DNA from: CANNDT01 sp945876205
GTDB lineage: Bacteria > Acidobacteriota > Vicinamibacteria > Vicinamibacterales > UBA2999
Length of the DNA: 64,000 nucleotides
Assembly: GCA_947503365.1 (NCBI GenBank)
Contig: CANNDT010000001.1
Location: forward strand, 54,161-118,160
Reading direction: 5' to 3'
Positions within the stretch are counted from its first letter, which is position 1. Each line of letters opens with the position of its first letter. Both the position numbers and the translations under genes were made by a program. The notes beneath the pieces are model-generated. The model was not told the DNA's origin, ran no database searches, and was given only the letters and a program-made list of their open reading frames with translations. Shown here in pieces: positions 28,958-38,656 of this stretch.

Positions 28958-29700
28958 CGCGCCTTGCCCTGGCCGGCCACCGCCGACGTCGCCTGCTTTA
29001 CCTTCTCGGGATCGCCCAGGTAAAACTTCTGCAGCGGCTGCAGGTCGTCGTTCAGCACGTACACGAGCGGAATGCCGGTCGGGATGTTCAGCTCGACGAT
29101 CTCGTCTTCGGAAACGTTGTCCAAGTACTTCACGAGCGCACGCAGGCTGTTGCCGTGGGCGGCGATCAGGACCTTTTTCCCGGCGGCGATGTCCGGAGCA
29201 ATTACCTCATGCCAGTGGGGAAGGAAGCGCGCGACCGTGTCTTTCAGCGATTCGGCGAGCGGTAACTCGGTCCTTTTCAGATCGGCGTAGCGCCGATCGC
29301 GGGAGGGATGCCGCGGATCGTCTGGCGTCAGTGGCGGCGGCGGGATGTCGTAGCTGCGCCGCCAGATCTTGACCTGCGCCTCGCCGTGCAGCGCGGCGGT
29401 CTCCGCCTTATTCAGCCCCTGCAGCGCGCCATAGTGACGTTCGTTCAATCGCCACGACCGGTGCACGGGGATCCACATCAGATCCATTTCGTCGAGCGCG
29501 ATCCAGAGCGTGCGGATGGCCCGCTTCAGCACCGAGGTGTAGGCGACGTCGAATTCGAATTTCTCCGCCGCCATGAGACGGCCCGCCTCGCGCGCCTCCT
29601 CACGTCCCTTGTCGGTGAGGTCGATGTCGTACCACCCGGTGAAGCGGTTTTCCTTGTTCCACTCACTCTCGCCGTGACGCAGCAGGACCAGCCGTTTCAT
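28954..29700 (-). CDS. gpmA: 2,3-bisphosphoglycerate-dependent phosphoglycerate mutase
   Basis: 248 aa, the usual length. Interconverts 3- and 2-phosphoglycerate. The phospho-accepting His is in LVLLRHGESEWN (about 4-15) and the second catalytic His in VLIAAHGNSLRAL. ERHYGALQGLNKAE is also typical. ATG 29700 is 4 nt from the enolase stop, so the two consecutive glycolytic enzymes are coupled. Confidence 0.96.
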   Translation of the reverse strand: MKRLVLLRHGESEWNKENRFTGWYDIDLTDKGREEAREAGRLMAAEKFEFDVAYTSVLKRAIRTLWIALDEMDLMWIPVHRSWRLNERHYGALQGLNKAETAALHGEAQVKIWRRSYDIPPPPLTPDDPRHPSRDRRYADLKRTELPLAESLKDTVARFLPHWHEVIAPDIAAGKKVLIAAHGNSLRALVKYLDNVSEDEIVELNIPTGIPLVYVLNDDLQPLQKFYLGDPEKVKQATSAVAGQGKAR

Positions 29701-29704
29701 CGCT

Positions 29705-31012
29705 TTATACCTGGGACGTGAGCTGGCGAATGGCTGAGCGCCCCGCGTACCACGCCGATGAGCCGAGCTCCTCTTCAATCCGCAGGAGCTGGTTGTATTT
29801 CGCGACGCGGTCGCTGCGGCTGGCGGATCCGGTCTTGATCTGGCCGGCCAGCGTGCCCACCGCGAGGTCCGCGATCGTGCTGTCTTCGGTTTCGCCGGAG
29901 CGATGCGAGATGATCGTCGCGTAGCGCGCGTCGCGCGCAATCGCAATCGCGTCGAGCGTTTCCGACACGGTGCCGATTTGATTCAGCTTGACCAGAATGG
30001 CGTTACCGACGCCTTCCTCGATACCTTTGCGAAGAATCGAGGGATTGGTGACGAACACGTCATCGCCCACCAGCTGCACGCGGTCGCCAAGTGCCTCGGT
30101 CAGTTCCTTCCACCCATCCCAGTCGCTCTCGGCGACGCCGTCCTCGATCGAGATGATCGGATAGTTCCCAACCCAGTCGGCGTACATCGCGACCATCTCC
30201 GAGGAGGTACGCGTCGGCTCACCGGACTTGGTAAAGACGTACTTTCCGCCCTTCCACAGCTCGCTCGACGCGACGTCGAGCGCGAGGAAGACGTCTTCGC
30301 CCGGCTTGTATCCCGCCTTCTCGACGGCTTCAATCACGAGGTCGAGGGCTTCGCGGTTGGATTTCAGGTTGGGAGCGAAGCCGCCTTCGTCTCCGACGCC
30401 AGTCGAATGGCCGGCCTTCTTGAGAATGGCGCGGAGGGCGTGAAAAATCTCCGTTCCGCAACGCAGCGCCTCTGCGAATGTCGGCAAGCCCACCGGCATC
30501 ACCATGAACTCCTGCAGGTCGACGCTGCTGTCAGCGTGCGCGCCGCCGTTCAGGATATTCATCATCGGCACCGGCAGGACGTAGATGCCGTCACCGGGGG
30601 GCCGTCCGCTCTGGTTGGCGAAGTGCTCGTAGAGGGGAAGGTCCGCGGCGTTGGCGCCGGCCCTGATCGCCGCGAGCGAGACGGCCAGGAGCGCGTTGGC
30701 CCCGAGACGGCTCTTGGTCGGCGTGCCGTCGAGCGCCAGCAGCAGATCGTCGACCTCGCGCTGATTGAGTGGCGCGCCCTGCAGGGCCGCCGCGATCTCG
30801 CCGTTGATGTTGGCGACCGCCTTCTGCACGCCCTTACCGAGGTACCGGTGCTTGTCGCCGTCGCGCAATTCCAACGCTTCGCGCTCGCCGGTGGACGCGC
30901 CCGAGGGCACCGCCGCGCGGCCAAACGCATTGCCGGCCGTGAGATCGACCTCCACGGTCGGGTTGCCGCGCGAGTCGAGAATCTCGCGGCCATGTATTCG
31001 AGTTATCTGCAC
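29705..31012 (-). CDS. eno: enolase
   Basis: 435 aa. Makes phosphoenolpyruvate from 2-phosphoglycerate; also a degradosome partner in some bacteria. Present are the mobile loop SGASTGE, the metal ligands in LALDVASSE, SIEDGVAE and VGDDVFVTN, the catalytic Lys in ILVKLNQIG, and SHRSGETED. GTG start at 31012; GAGGAG lies upstream and overlaps the end of glgC. Middle gene of glgC-eno-gpmA, with gaps of 8 and 4 nt. Confidence 0.97.
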   Translation of the reverse strand: MQITRIHGREILDSRGNPTVEVDLTAGNAFGRAAVPSGASTGEREALELRDGDKHRYLGKGVQKAVANINGEIAAALQGAPLNQREVDDLLLALDGTPTKSRLGANALLAVSLAAIRAGANAADLPLYEHFANQSGRPPGDGIYVLPVPMMNILNGGAHADSSVDLQEFMVMPVGLPTFAEALRCGTEIFHALRAILKKAGHSTGVGDEGGFAPNLKSNREALDLVIEAVEKAGYKPGEDVFLALDVASSELWKGGKYVFTKSGEPTRTSSEMVAMYADWVGNYPIISIEDGVAESDWDGWKELTEALGDRVQLVGDDVFVTNPSILRKGIEEGVGNAILVKLNQIGTVSETLDAIAIARDARYATIISHRSGETEDSTIADLAVGTLAGQIKTGSASRSDRVAKYNQLLRIEEELGSSAWYAGRSAIRQLTSQV

Positions 31013-31020
31013 GTGACTCC

Positions 31021-32310
31021 TCAGGCTAGTGCGGGGCCGCCCCGATCAGCGTCGGCTTCTGCGCGCAGCGCATCCTCGCTGATGGGACTGATGAGCGGCT
31101 CTTCTTCCGCGGTCACGACGACGACGCCGCCCTCGGTGACGGTGTGGCGGCGACGGTCCTCTTCCGGGTCATAGCCGATCACGGCACCGCGGGGAATGAG
31201 GACATCGCGATCGATGATAGCGCGCCGAACGCGGGCGTGACGACCCACCCTCACGCCGGGCATCAGAATCGCCTGGTCGATGTCGCAGAAGCTATGCACC
31301 CGCACGTTCGGGCAGAGCACGCTTCCCGTGATCCGGCTGCCCGAGATGATGCAGCCGCCGGAGATGATCGAATCGAGCGCCTGGCCGCACCGGCGGCCCT
31401 CTTCAGCGAAGACGAACTTGGCCGGTGGCGCCTGTGGCTGGTAGGTTCGCAGCGGCCACTCCGGATCGTAGAGATTGAAATCCGGGTTCACGTGGCAGAG
31501 GTCCATGCTGGCTTCGAAGTACGCATCCAGCGTTCCGATGTCGCGCCAGTATTTCGCGGCCTTCTTGTTCTCGTCGTAGAAGCGGTAACAGTAGACCGGT
31601 CCGCCGTGAATCAGCTGGGGAATGATGTTCCGGCCGAAATCGTGCTGGCTGTCGGCGCGGGCGGCATCCTCCTCGAGCGCGCGCATCAGCACGTCCGCCC
31701 GGAAGATATAGATCCCCATCGATGCGAGGGCCACATCTGGCGCGCCCGGCACCGGCACCGGTGCGGTCGGCTTCTCCTCGAATCCAATCACGCGATCGCT
31801 CTCGTCGATCCGGACGATGCCGAACCGCCGCGCCTCGGCGCTGGGCACTTCGATGCTCGCGAGCGTGGCATCGGCGTTGTGCTCGAGGTGGAACTTGAGC
31901 ATCTTTGAATAATCCATCTTGTAGACGTGATCGCCTGACAGGATGATGACGTGGCTGGCCCCCTCGCGGACGATCGAGTAGAGGTTCTGGTAGACCGCGT
32001 CGGCCGTGCCGAGGTACCAGTGCTCACCGACGCGTTTTTGAGGCGGGAGGATCTCGATGAACTCGCCCAGCTCTTCCGAGACGACATTCCAGCCCATCCG
32101 GATATGGCGGTTCAGAGACAGGGATTTGTACTGCGTGGCGATGAAGATGTGCCGCAGTCCCGAGTTGATGCAATTGCTGAGCGTGAAGTCGATGATCCGG
32201 TACGGCCCGCCGAAATAGACAGCCGGCTTCGCACGGTCTTTCGTCAGTGGATGGAGGCGCTCGCCGGCGCCGCCGGCTAACAAGATGACGAGGATATCGT
32301 CGAGTTCCAT
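31021..32310 (-). CDS. glgC: glucose-1-phosphate adenylyltransferase
   Basis: 429 aa. Makes ADP-glucose, the committed step of glycogen synthesis. The N-terminal LAGGAGERLHPLTKDRAKPAV nucleotide motif, substrate segment GTADAVYQN, GIVRIDE/FEEKP and the C-terminal left-handed beta helix (repeats near 305-385) are all recognisable. First gene of the eno-gpmA operon. A TATCAT hexamer on the coding strand (32332-32337) lies about 22 nt upstream of the ATG and may be its -10 box; no good -35 is visible. Confidence 0.95.
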   Translation of the reverse strand: MELDDILVILLAGGAGERLHPLTKDRAKPAVYFGGPYRIIDFTLSNCINSGLRHIFIATQYKSLSLNRHIRMGWNVVSEELGEFIEILPPQKRVGEHWYLGTADAVYQNLYSIVREGASHVIILSGDHVYKMDYSKMLKFHLEHNADATLASIEVPSAEARRFGIVRIDESDRVIGFEEKPTAPVPVPGAPDVALASMGIYIFRADVLMRALEEDAARADSQHDFGRNIIPQLIHGGPVYCYRFYDENKKAAKYWRDIGTLDAYFEASMDLCHVNPDFNLYDPEWPLRTYQPQAPPAKFVFAEEGRRCGQALDSIISGGCIISGSRITGSVLCPNVRVHSFCDIDQAILMPGVRVGRHARVRRAIIDRDVLIPRGAVIGYDPEEDRRRHTVTEGGVVVVTAEEEPLISPISEDALRAEADADRGGPALA

Positions 32311-32405
32311 GGGTCCGCCGAAGGGGTGGCGATGATAGCACGCGTCGTTTGTCCCGAAACCGCTGATTTGATCGATATGCTCAACATCTGAGGGGGTTTA
32401 GGCGT

Positions 32406-32434
32406 TTGACTTGCCAGTTCTTCGATCCTATGAT
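32406..32434 (+). promoter_or_regulatory. sigma70-type promoter
   Basis: TTGACT at 32406-32411 and TATGAT at 32429-32434 with a 17-nt spacer. Expected start near 32441. It drives the secreted-protein gene at 32507 and probably the outer-membrane protein gene that follows. Confidence 0.75.
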
Positions 32435-32447
32435 CAATCGATTCAGA

Positions 32448-32471
32448 TTCTTGGATGGCCCTGTCCAAGAA
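32448..32471 (+). other. hairpin at the 5' end of the leader
   Basis: TTCTTGGA and TCCAAGAA (8 bp, 8-nt loop) lie about 7 nt after the predicted transcription start. A 5'-terminal stem of this kind often protects mRNA from 5'-end-dependent decay; an operator is the other possibility. Confidence 0.5.
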
Positions 32472-32506
32472 CTCTTACTTTCCGTACTTCCCGTGATGAG
32501 AGAGGC

Positions 32507-33559
32507 ATGATGAATATTCGTCGGGTTGTCGCCCTCGCTGTCGCGGCGGCCGTGATCGGCTCCGCATCCTCGGCGCTCGTGGCGCAGCAGAATAACCAGC
32601 AGCGCAAAGATCAGGAAAAGCGTAGCGAGCAGGAACAGCAGGACATCCAGACGATGGTCCGGCTCGTAGACGCTGTCATGATGGGACAGCAGCCGGCGCC
32701 CACCGACGTCGGGATTACGTGGGACTACAACCACTTCGTCAAGGGCTCCGACGGCTCGACCTACATCCCCTTCAACCTCACCATCGATCGCAGCAAGCTC
32801 GCCAATCCGGCGTCGGCCATGTACGTCCGCGTCGTCAGCAAGACGGCTCCGGCGCCGGTTGCTGACCCGAAGGCCAAGAAAGACGACGCTCGCGTGGTCT
32901 ATCCGTGGGACAACGTGCACTTCCTCGAAGTGCCCGCGTCCGGCAAGGTGTCGCGCGCGATGGCCGTGAAACCGGGCGATTACGACGTCTTCATCGCCGT
33001 CAAGGAAGCGACCAAGGGCAAGCCGCCGAAGAACGCGCCGCCCGCCAAGGTGGGCGTCCTTCGCCGTGAGCTTACCGTGCCAGATTTCGGCAAGCCCGAG
33101 CTGGCGACGAGCAGCGTGATCATCGCGAGCGACATCCAGCCGGTGACGACGCCGCTGACCACGCAGCAGCAGCAGGAGTCACCGTACACGTTCGGCACGA
33201 TGACCGTGGTGCCGTCGGTCGACGCGAAGCTGAAAAAGGCCGGCGAGCTCCAGGTGCTGTTCTGGGTCTACGGCGCGGAGACCGATGCGGCAAGCAAGCC
33301 GGACGTGACGATCGATTACAGCTTCTACCAGAAGACCGCTGAAGGCGAAAAGTACTTCAACAAGACGGCGCCGCAGGCGCTCAACTCGACGACGCTGCCG
33401 CCCGAGTTCAGCACGGCCGCTGGCCACCAGCTGCCGGGCAGCCTGGTAGTGCCGCTCGGGAGCTTCCCGTCGGGCGACTACCGGCTCGAGATCAAGATCA
33501 CCGACAAGAAGTCGACCAAGACGTTGACGCAGAACGCCACGTTTACCGTCGAATCCTGA
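32507..33559 (+). CDS. secreted protein, unknown function
   Basis: 350 aa. A signal peptide ends near ALVAQ. A Gln/Lys/Glu-rich segment (QQNNQQRKDQEKRSEQEQQD) follows, then a domain with many beta strands, including VVYPWDNVHFLEVP and KVGVLRRELTVPDFGKPELATSS. This later stretch recalls the C-terminal parts of acidobacterial GWxTD-type proteins, but no GWxTD motif is present. ATG 32507 or ATG 32510 are both possible after GAGAGAGG. Strong promoter and a stable leader suggest abundant protein. Confidence 0.65.
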   Translation: MMNIRRVVALAVAAAVIGSASSALVAQQNNQQRKDQEKRSEQEQQDIQTMVRLVDAVMMGQQPAPTDVGITWDYNHFVKGSDGSTYIPFNLTIDRSKLANPASAMYVRVVSKTAPAPVADPKAKKDDARVVYPWDNVHFLEVPASGKVSRAMAVKPGDYDVFIAVKEATKGKPPKNAPPAKVGVLRRELTVPDFGKPELATSSVIIASDIQPVTTPLTTQQQQESPYTFGTMTVVPSVDAKLKKAGELQVLFWVYGAETDAASKPDVTIDYSFYQKTAEGEKYFNKTAPQALNSTTLPPEFSTAAGHQLPGSLVVPLGSFPSGDYRLEIKITDKKSTKTLTQNATFTVES

Positions 33560-33590
33560 GACGGATTCGGCGCAGGAGCGCGAAACGCCT

Positions 33591-35477
33591 ATGAACCACC
33601 TCTCCACGCTGTGCCCCGCGGTGGCTCTTGTGTGTGTGGTGGGAATCAGCGCTCCTGCCTCTGCCCAGTTCAGCGCGAGGCCGCAGCCGGTCACACGGAT
33701 TGCGGCGCTCGCGCAGGCTGATCTCCACGGCCAGGTCGTCGACGATCGCGGACAGCCTGTCGCGGGGGCTGTCATCTCCGCGCTCGGATCGACGTCAGCC
33801 TTCGCCGTCTCGGGCCGCGACGGCCGCTTCTCGTTCCGCAACCTTCCATCCGGACCCTATCTCGTTCGCGCGCACCTGCAGGGCTATTTGCCGGCGCGCG
33901 GCCGCATCATCCAGGTCAGTCCCACCGTTCACGACGTATCGATGATTGCGCTGACGCGGCGCGCCGACGAAAACCAGCCGACGCAGGTGCTGGCCGCGGG
34001 CGTCGCTCCCGCCGATGCCCCCAGCGGCATCGAGAGTCAGCCGGAAGGTGACGATCACGGCGAGGTGGCCTGGCGGCTTCGTCACCTGAAGCGCAGCGTG
34101 CTCAAGGACGCCTCCACGGGACTGATCGATCTCGGCGACTCGGTTTCCTTCCAGGAAGATCCGCTCACCGCCTTTACCCGGGCGGCTGCCGCGTCTGCGC
34201 GCATCGCATCGGCGCTCTTTACTGAGCTTCCGGTGAATGGTCAGTTCAATCTGCTCACGCGCACGTCCCTCGACCGCCCGCAGGATCTCTTCGCCGGCGA
34301 CTCGTGGATGCCCACCGGCATCGCCTACCTCTCGCTCCAGGCGCCCACCAGCGGCGGCGAGTGGTCGATGCGCGGCGCGATGACGCAGGGCGACCTGTCC
34401 TCGTGGATCCTCGCCGGCTCCTACCTGCGCAGCACCGCCGCCGCGCATCAGTACGAAGCTGGGCTCTCCTACGGGATGCAGCGGTACCTGGGTGGTAACG
34501 CGAACGCGCTCGCCGCCGTCTCGGACGGAAGCCGCAACGTTGGCGCGGTGTACGCGTACGACAACTGGGCGATTGATTCGCGCTTCAGCGTCAGCTACGG
34601 CGCCAAGTACGCCCGCTACGACTATCTGGGCGATCAGGGGCAGTTCAGCCCGCGAGCGAGCGTGACGATCTCGCCGACCGACAGCCACAAGCTGAAGGTG
34701 CGCGCGCTCGTGTCACGCCGCGCGCTCGCGCCTGGCGCCGAAGAGTTCCTCCCCCCCGCAACGGGGCTATGGCTGCCGCCGGAACGGACCTTTTCACCCG
34801 TCTCGGCGCGCCGGGGCTTTACGCCCGAGCGGGTCGACCACGTTGAAGTCGGCGCGCAGCGTGAATGGGCGGGGGACTTCGTGGTTGGCATCAAGGCCTT
34901 CCGCCAGGTCGTCGACGATCAGCTGATCACCGTCTTTGGTGTGGCGATGCCCGGGACGTCCCCCGCGAGCATTGGCCACTATTACGTGACGTCCGGCGGC
35001 GACTTCGAGGCGCGTGGCTGGGGCGTCGGCGTCAGCCGCTCGGTCACGGGCGCCCTGCGCGCGTCGGTCGACTACACGCAGGTGGAATCAACCTGGTTGC
35101 GACGATCGCCGGACGAAGCGGTGCTCGCAGCCGTGGCGGGATCGCTGCTGCGCGAAGGCAACGACCGCTTCCACGATCTGACGACCTCCATCGAGAGCGT
35201 CGTGCCGGCGACCGACACGCGGATCTTCATGATCTACAAGATCAACTCGGGCCTGGCTGGCGACGCAGGGTCGCGAATGCCGCACGCGGGCGCCCGTTTC
35301 GACCTTCAAGTGAACCAGTCTCTGCCGTTCCTGCAGTTCGCGAGCGCGCAGTGGGAGATGCTCGTCGCGGTGCGCAACATGTTCCGTGAGGAGATCGGCG
35401 ACGGTTCGGTCTACGACGAGCTGCTCGTCGTCCGTCCGCCCAAGCGCGTCGTCGGCGGCGTCACCGTCCGCTTCTAG
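33591..35477 (+). CDS. outer-membrane protein with carboxypeptidase-regulatory domain, TonB-receptor-like
   Basis: 628 aa. Signal peptide to about residue 25. A carboxypeptidase-regulatory-like fold follows (about 45-115: HGQVVDDRGQPVAGAVISALGS...GRFSFRNLPSGPYLVRA). The remainder is rich in alternating polar/hydrophobic strands and the C-terminal residue is Phe (VTVRF), as in beta-barrel outer-membrane proteins. It is shorter than typical TonB-dependent receptors and lacks an obvious plug, so it may be a barrel-only relative. Follows the secreted-protein gene after 31 nt; ends before a strong terminator. Confidence 0.7.
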   Translation: MNHLSTLCPAVALVCVVGISAPASAQFSARPQPVTRIAALAQADLHGQVVDDRGQPVAGAVISALGSTSAFAVSGRDGRFSFRNLPSGPYLVRAHLQGYLPARGRIIQVSPTVHDVSMIALTRRADENQPTQVLAAGVAPADAPSGIESQPEGDDHGEVAWRLRHLKRSVLKDASTGLIDLGDSVSFQEDPLTAFTRAAAASARIASALFTELPVNGQFNLLTRTSLDRPQDLFAGDSWMPTGIAYLSLQAPTSGGEWSMRGAMTQGDLSSWILAGSYLRSTAAAHQYEAGLSYGMQRYLGGNANALAAVSDGSRNVGAVYAYDNWAIDSRFSVSYGAKYARYDYLGDQGQFSPRASVTISPTDSHKLKVRALVSRRALAPGAEEFLPPATGLWLPPERTFSPVSARRGFTPERVDHVEVGAQREWAGDFVVGIKAFRQVVDDQLITVFGVAMPGTSPASIGHYYVTSGGDFEARGWGVGVSRSVTGALRASVDYTQVESTWLRRSPDEAVLAAVAGSLLREGNDRFHDLTTSIESVVPATDTRIFMIYKINSGLAGDAGSRMPHAGARFDLQVNQSLPFLQFASAQWEMLVAVRNMFREEIGDGSVYDELLVVRPPKRVVGGVTVRF

Positions 35478-35496
35478 GCGCGGCCAGAAGTCAGGG

Positions 35497-35531
35497 GGTC
35501 AAAGGCCACATCCGGCCTTTGACCTTTTTTT
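35497..35531 (+). terminator. intrinsic terminator
   Basis: An 11-bp stem (GGTCAAAGGCC / GGCCTTTGACC), 6-nt loop and seven T residues at 35525-35531, 19 nt after the stop of the outer-membrane protein gene. One of the cleanest terminators in the window. Confidence 0.92.
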
Positions 35532-35728
35532 GTCGACGTTTTTGGCGTCCATTTCATTGAACGGCTCGTTCCGATGGTTGGATCCGAGCGTGCGCCGACG
35601 GGGTAGAATAGCCTCTAATTCGTTGAAACACAGTGAGTTATACACGAGACAGCAGCACTCCCAGTGGTATACCGTTTGCTCCCTCCTTAGGGTCCAGCGG
35701 TCCTCATGTGCGCCATCGGACTCGCCTG

Positions 35729-38638
35729 ATGCCAGGAACTCACCCCCCGTACTCCGCGTTGGCCTCCTGGAGGCGATGGAGCCGGCCCGCCCTGCCGGTG
35801 GTCGTCGTCTCGGCGCTCTTGTGCCTCGGGGTGGCGAACATCGTCGCGAGGGCGAGCTTCCACGAGGTTGAGGACGGCGTCCTGTGGACACAGAGTCCCG
35901 AAGGCGTCATGGCGGCCGACATCGCCGAGCAGACGCCTGCGGCGGCCATTGGGCTGAAGCGCGGCGATCTGCTGCTGGCGATCGACGATCGGCCGGTGCA
36001 GCAGGTATCGGACGTTATCAACGCGCTGCATGCGGCCGAAGCCGGCACGAATGCGCGCTACACGGTGCTGCGGCTCGGCACCCGGGAGATCGTCGACCTC
36101 CGCATCGCCCCGGTGCCCAACGGCTCAGGGCCGTTCTACTTCCTGCTCGCCGGCGTCGGGATGTTCACGCTGCTGGTCGGCGGCGCGGTGCGGCTTCGAC
36201 GGCCGCGCGATCCCGCCACCCTGCATTTCTTCTGGCTGTCGGTCGCCTTCTTCGGTGTCTTCACGTTCTCGTTCAGCGGCCGCCTCGATCGCCTCGACTG
36301 GATCTTCTACTGGGGCGACGCGATCTCCATCCTGATCCTCCCGCCGCTGTTCCTGCATTTCGCACTGGTGTTTCCGGAGCGCGGCCGGCGTTGGACGTCG
36401 GGCGCGGTCGGCCGGTTCGTCGTCCCGCTGATCTATGCGCCGGCGCTGTTGCTGGGCGCCGCTCGCGTGACCGCGCTGGTGAAGAGCGCGTCCGACGCGC
36501 CGCGCTTTCTCGGCGTGATTGCCTCGCTGGATCGCGCCGAATACCTCTATCTCGCGGTCGGCTTCATCGCCGGACTGGTGGCGCTCACGCGCGCGCTGGC
36601 GGAGGTGCGCTCGATCACCGCCCGCCGCCAGTTGCGCTGGATCGCGTGGGGGACGGCCTTCGGCGTGGCGCCGTTTGCGTTCGGCTACGCGCTGCCGTGG
36701 GCGATGGGGGTCGAGCCGTCGCTGCCGATGCAGCTCTCCGCGCTGCCGTTGAGCCTGATTCCGCTGGCGTTCGCGTCCGCCATCATCCGCTACCGGCTGA
36801 TGGACGTGGAAGTGATCGTCAAGCGCGCGCTGGTCTACGCGGCGGCGCTGTCGGCCATCGTCGCCATCTATGTCGTGCTGCTCCAGGGCGTGCAGCGCCT
36901 GTTCTTCAAGGGCAATGCTCAGAACAATTGGGTGCTCGCGATCGTCGTGACGTTAGTGGCCTTGCTGCTGGCGCCGCCCGTCAAGCAGGCGATCCAGAAC
37001 GCGCTCGACCGGGCGTTCTACCGTGACCGCTACGACTACCGTCGCGCCCTCGTCGGGTTTGCGCGCGACCTCAACAGCGATCTCGACCTGCATCGGCTCT
37101 CGGAGCGGCTGGTGTCTCGCGTGGTTGAAACGTTAGTGGTCGAGCGCATGGCGCTGATGCTTGCCGACGAGGTCGCGCCACACTTCGGCTCGGTTCGCGC
37201 CTCCGGGTTCGGCGACAGCTGCCCGCCGGCGTTGTCCAAGCGTGCCGAGATCGGCGCGCGTCTGGACGAGGGCCACATCGTCGCCCTGGACGATCCGATT
37301 GCGGCGAGCCGCTTCGCGGTCGAGGAAGTCGAGTTCTGGCGCGACGCCGGCCTCTACTATTTCGTACCGTGCGTCTCGAAGGAAGGCACGATCGCGGTGC
37401 TGGCCCTCGGGCGCAAGGACACCGGCGAGCCGCTCAACAGTGAGGACACGGGACTGCTCGCCGCGGTCGCGGGACAGATCGCGACGGCGCTCGAGAACGC
37501 TCGCCTCTATCGCCAATTGCACCTGAAGGCGCACGAGCTCGATCGCATGCGCGCCTTCAACGAAAACATCCTTCAGTCGCTCGACGACGGTCTGCTGGTC
37601 GTTGACCTTGGCGATCGGATCGTGCGCTGGAACACCGCGCTCGAGCAGCTCTACGGCGTGCCGCAGGCCGACGCGGTCGATCACGGGCTTCACGAGGTCT
37701 TCGATCCGCCCTTCGTCGAGGCGATCCGTGCTGCGCGCCGCGATACGCCCGAAGGCGCCACGTTGTCACGCATCCCACTGGCGGGCCGGCACGGCGCTGC
37801 GGGACGCACGATGATCGTCAACGCGGCCGTCGTACCACTGCGCACCTGCGGTGAAGACGGCCCTGCGACGGCCGGAACGATCGTCATCATCGAAGACATC
37901 ACCCGGCGCGTGCAGCTCGAGGAACAGCTGCAGATTTCCGAGAAGATGGCCTCGATCGGATTGCTTGCGGCCGGAGTCGCCCACGAAGTCAACACCCCGC
38001 TGACCGGCATCTCGAGCTTCACGCAGATGCTGCTCGAGGGCGCCGACACGGAAGATCCCAGGACGCGGCTGCTGCAGAAGATCGAGCGGCAGACCTTCCG
38101 CGCGGCGAAGATCGTCAACAGCCTGCTCAACCTCTCCCGGCCCGCGCAGGCCGGCGCCGACATGGCGCCAGTCGACATCAACACCGTCATCAACGACGTG
38201 CTCGCGCTGCTGGAGCACCAGCTGCAGTTGCATCACGTGACAGTACGCCGCGAGCTCAGCGAGCGTCCTCTCGTGGTGATGGGGCTGGAGCACAAGCTGC
38301 AGCAGGTGTTCCTCAACCTGTTGCTCAACGCGCGTGACGCGATGCCGAAGGGCGGATGGTTGTCCGTCGGCACGCGCCAGCAGGCGGGGCAGGTGATGGT
38401 CGAAGTCGCCGACACCGGTTCGGGGATCCCGAACGAGTATCTCGCCCGCATCTACGATCCGTTCTTTACGACCAAAGCGACCGGGCAGGGCACCGGCCTG
38501 GGGCTCTCGATCACCTACGGCATCGTGCGCGAACATCACGGCTCGATCGACTGCGAAAGCACTGTCGGGCAGGGCACCCGTTTCATCCTCGAGTTTCCGC
38601 CGGCCCCGGTTGAACAACCGGTTCGCGCGGCACAGTAG
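35729..38638 (+). CDS. membrane sensor histidine kinase with PDZ, 7-TM, GAF and PAS domains
   Basis: 969 aa. Order: one N-terminal helix (about 18-40); extracytoplasmic PDZ-like domain (about 50-130, PAAAIGLKRGDLLLAIDDRPVQ); about seven or eight helices (about 135-400); GAF (about 435-590); PAS (about 605-730); HisKA with AAGVAHEVNTPLTG (phosphorylated His); HATPase with NLLLNARDAMP, DTGSGIP and GTGLGLS. ATG 35729 is chosen for the most compact N-terminus; GTG 35633 is possible. Its regulator follows after 18 nt. The PDZ domain suggests it detects unfolded protein C-termini or cleaved envelope peptides. Confidence 0.9.
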   Translation: MPGTHPPYSALASWRRWSRPALPVVVVSALLCLGVANIVARASFHEVEDGVLWTQSPEGVMAADIAEQTPAAAIGLKRGDLLLAIDDRPVQQVSDVINALHAAEAGTNARYTVLRLGTREIVDLRIAPVPNGSGPFYFLLAGVGMFTLLVGGAVRLRRPRDPATLHFFWLSVAFFGVFTFSFSGRLDRLDWIFYWGDAISILILPPLFLHFALVFPERGRRWTSGAVGRFVVPLIYAPALLLGAARVTALVKSASDAPRFLGVIASLDRAEYLYLAVGFIAGLVALTRALAEVRSITARRQLRWIAWGTAFGVAPFAFGYALPWAMGVEPSLPMQLSALPLSLIPLAFASAIIRYRLMDVEVIVKRALVYAAALSAIVAIYVVLLQGVQRLFFKGNAQNNWVLAIVVTLVALLLAPPVKQAIQNALDRAFYRDRYDYRRALVGFARDLNSDLDLHRLSERLVSRVVETLVVERMALMLADEVAPHFGSVRASGFGDSCPPALSKRAEIGARLDEGHIVALDDPIAASRFAVEEVEFWRDAGLYYFVPCVSKEGTIAVLALGRKDTGEPLNSEDTGLLAAVAGQIATALENARLYRQLHLKAHELDRMRAFNENILQSLDDGLLVVDLGDRIVRWNTALEQLYGVPQADAVDHGLHEVFDPPFVEAIRAARRDTPEGATLSRIPLAGRHGAAGRTMIVNAAVVPLRTCGEDGPATAGTIVIIEDITRRVQLEEQLQISEKMASIGLLAAGVAHEVNTPLTGISSFTQMLLEGADTEDPRTRLLQKIERQTFRAAKIVNSLLNLSRPAQAGADMAPVDINTVINDVLALLEHQLQLHHVTVRRELSERPLVVMGLEHKLQQVFLNLLLNARDAMPKGGWLSVGTRQQAGQVMVEVADTGSGIPNEYLARIYDPFFTTKATGQGTGLGLSITYGIVREHHGSIDCESTVGQGTRFILEFPPAPVEQPVRAAQ

Positions 38639-38656
38639 TAAGGGCAGGGTTCACGC

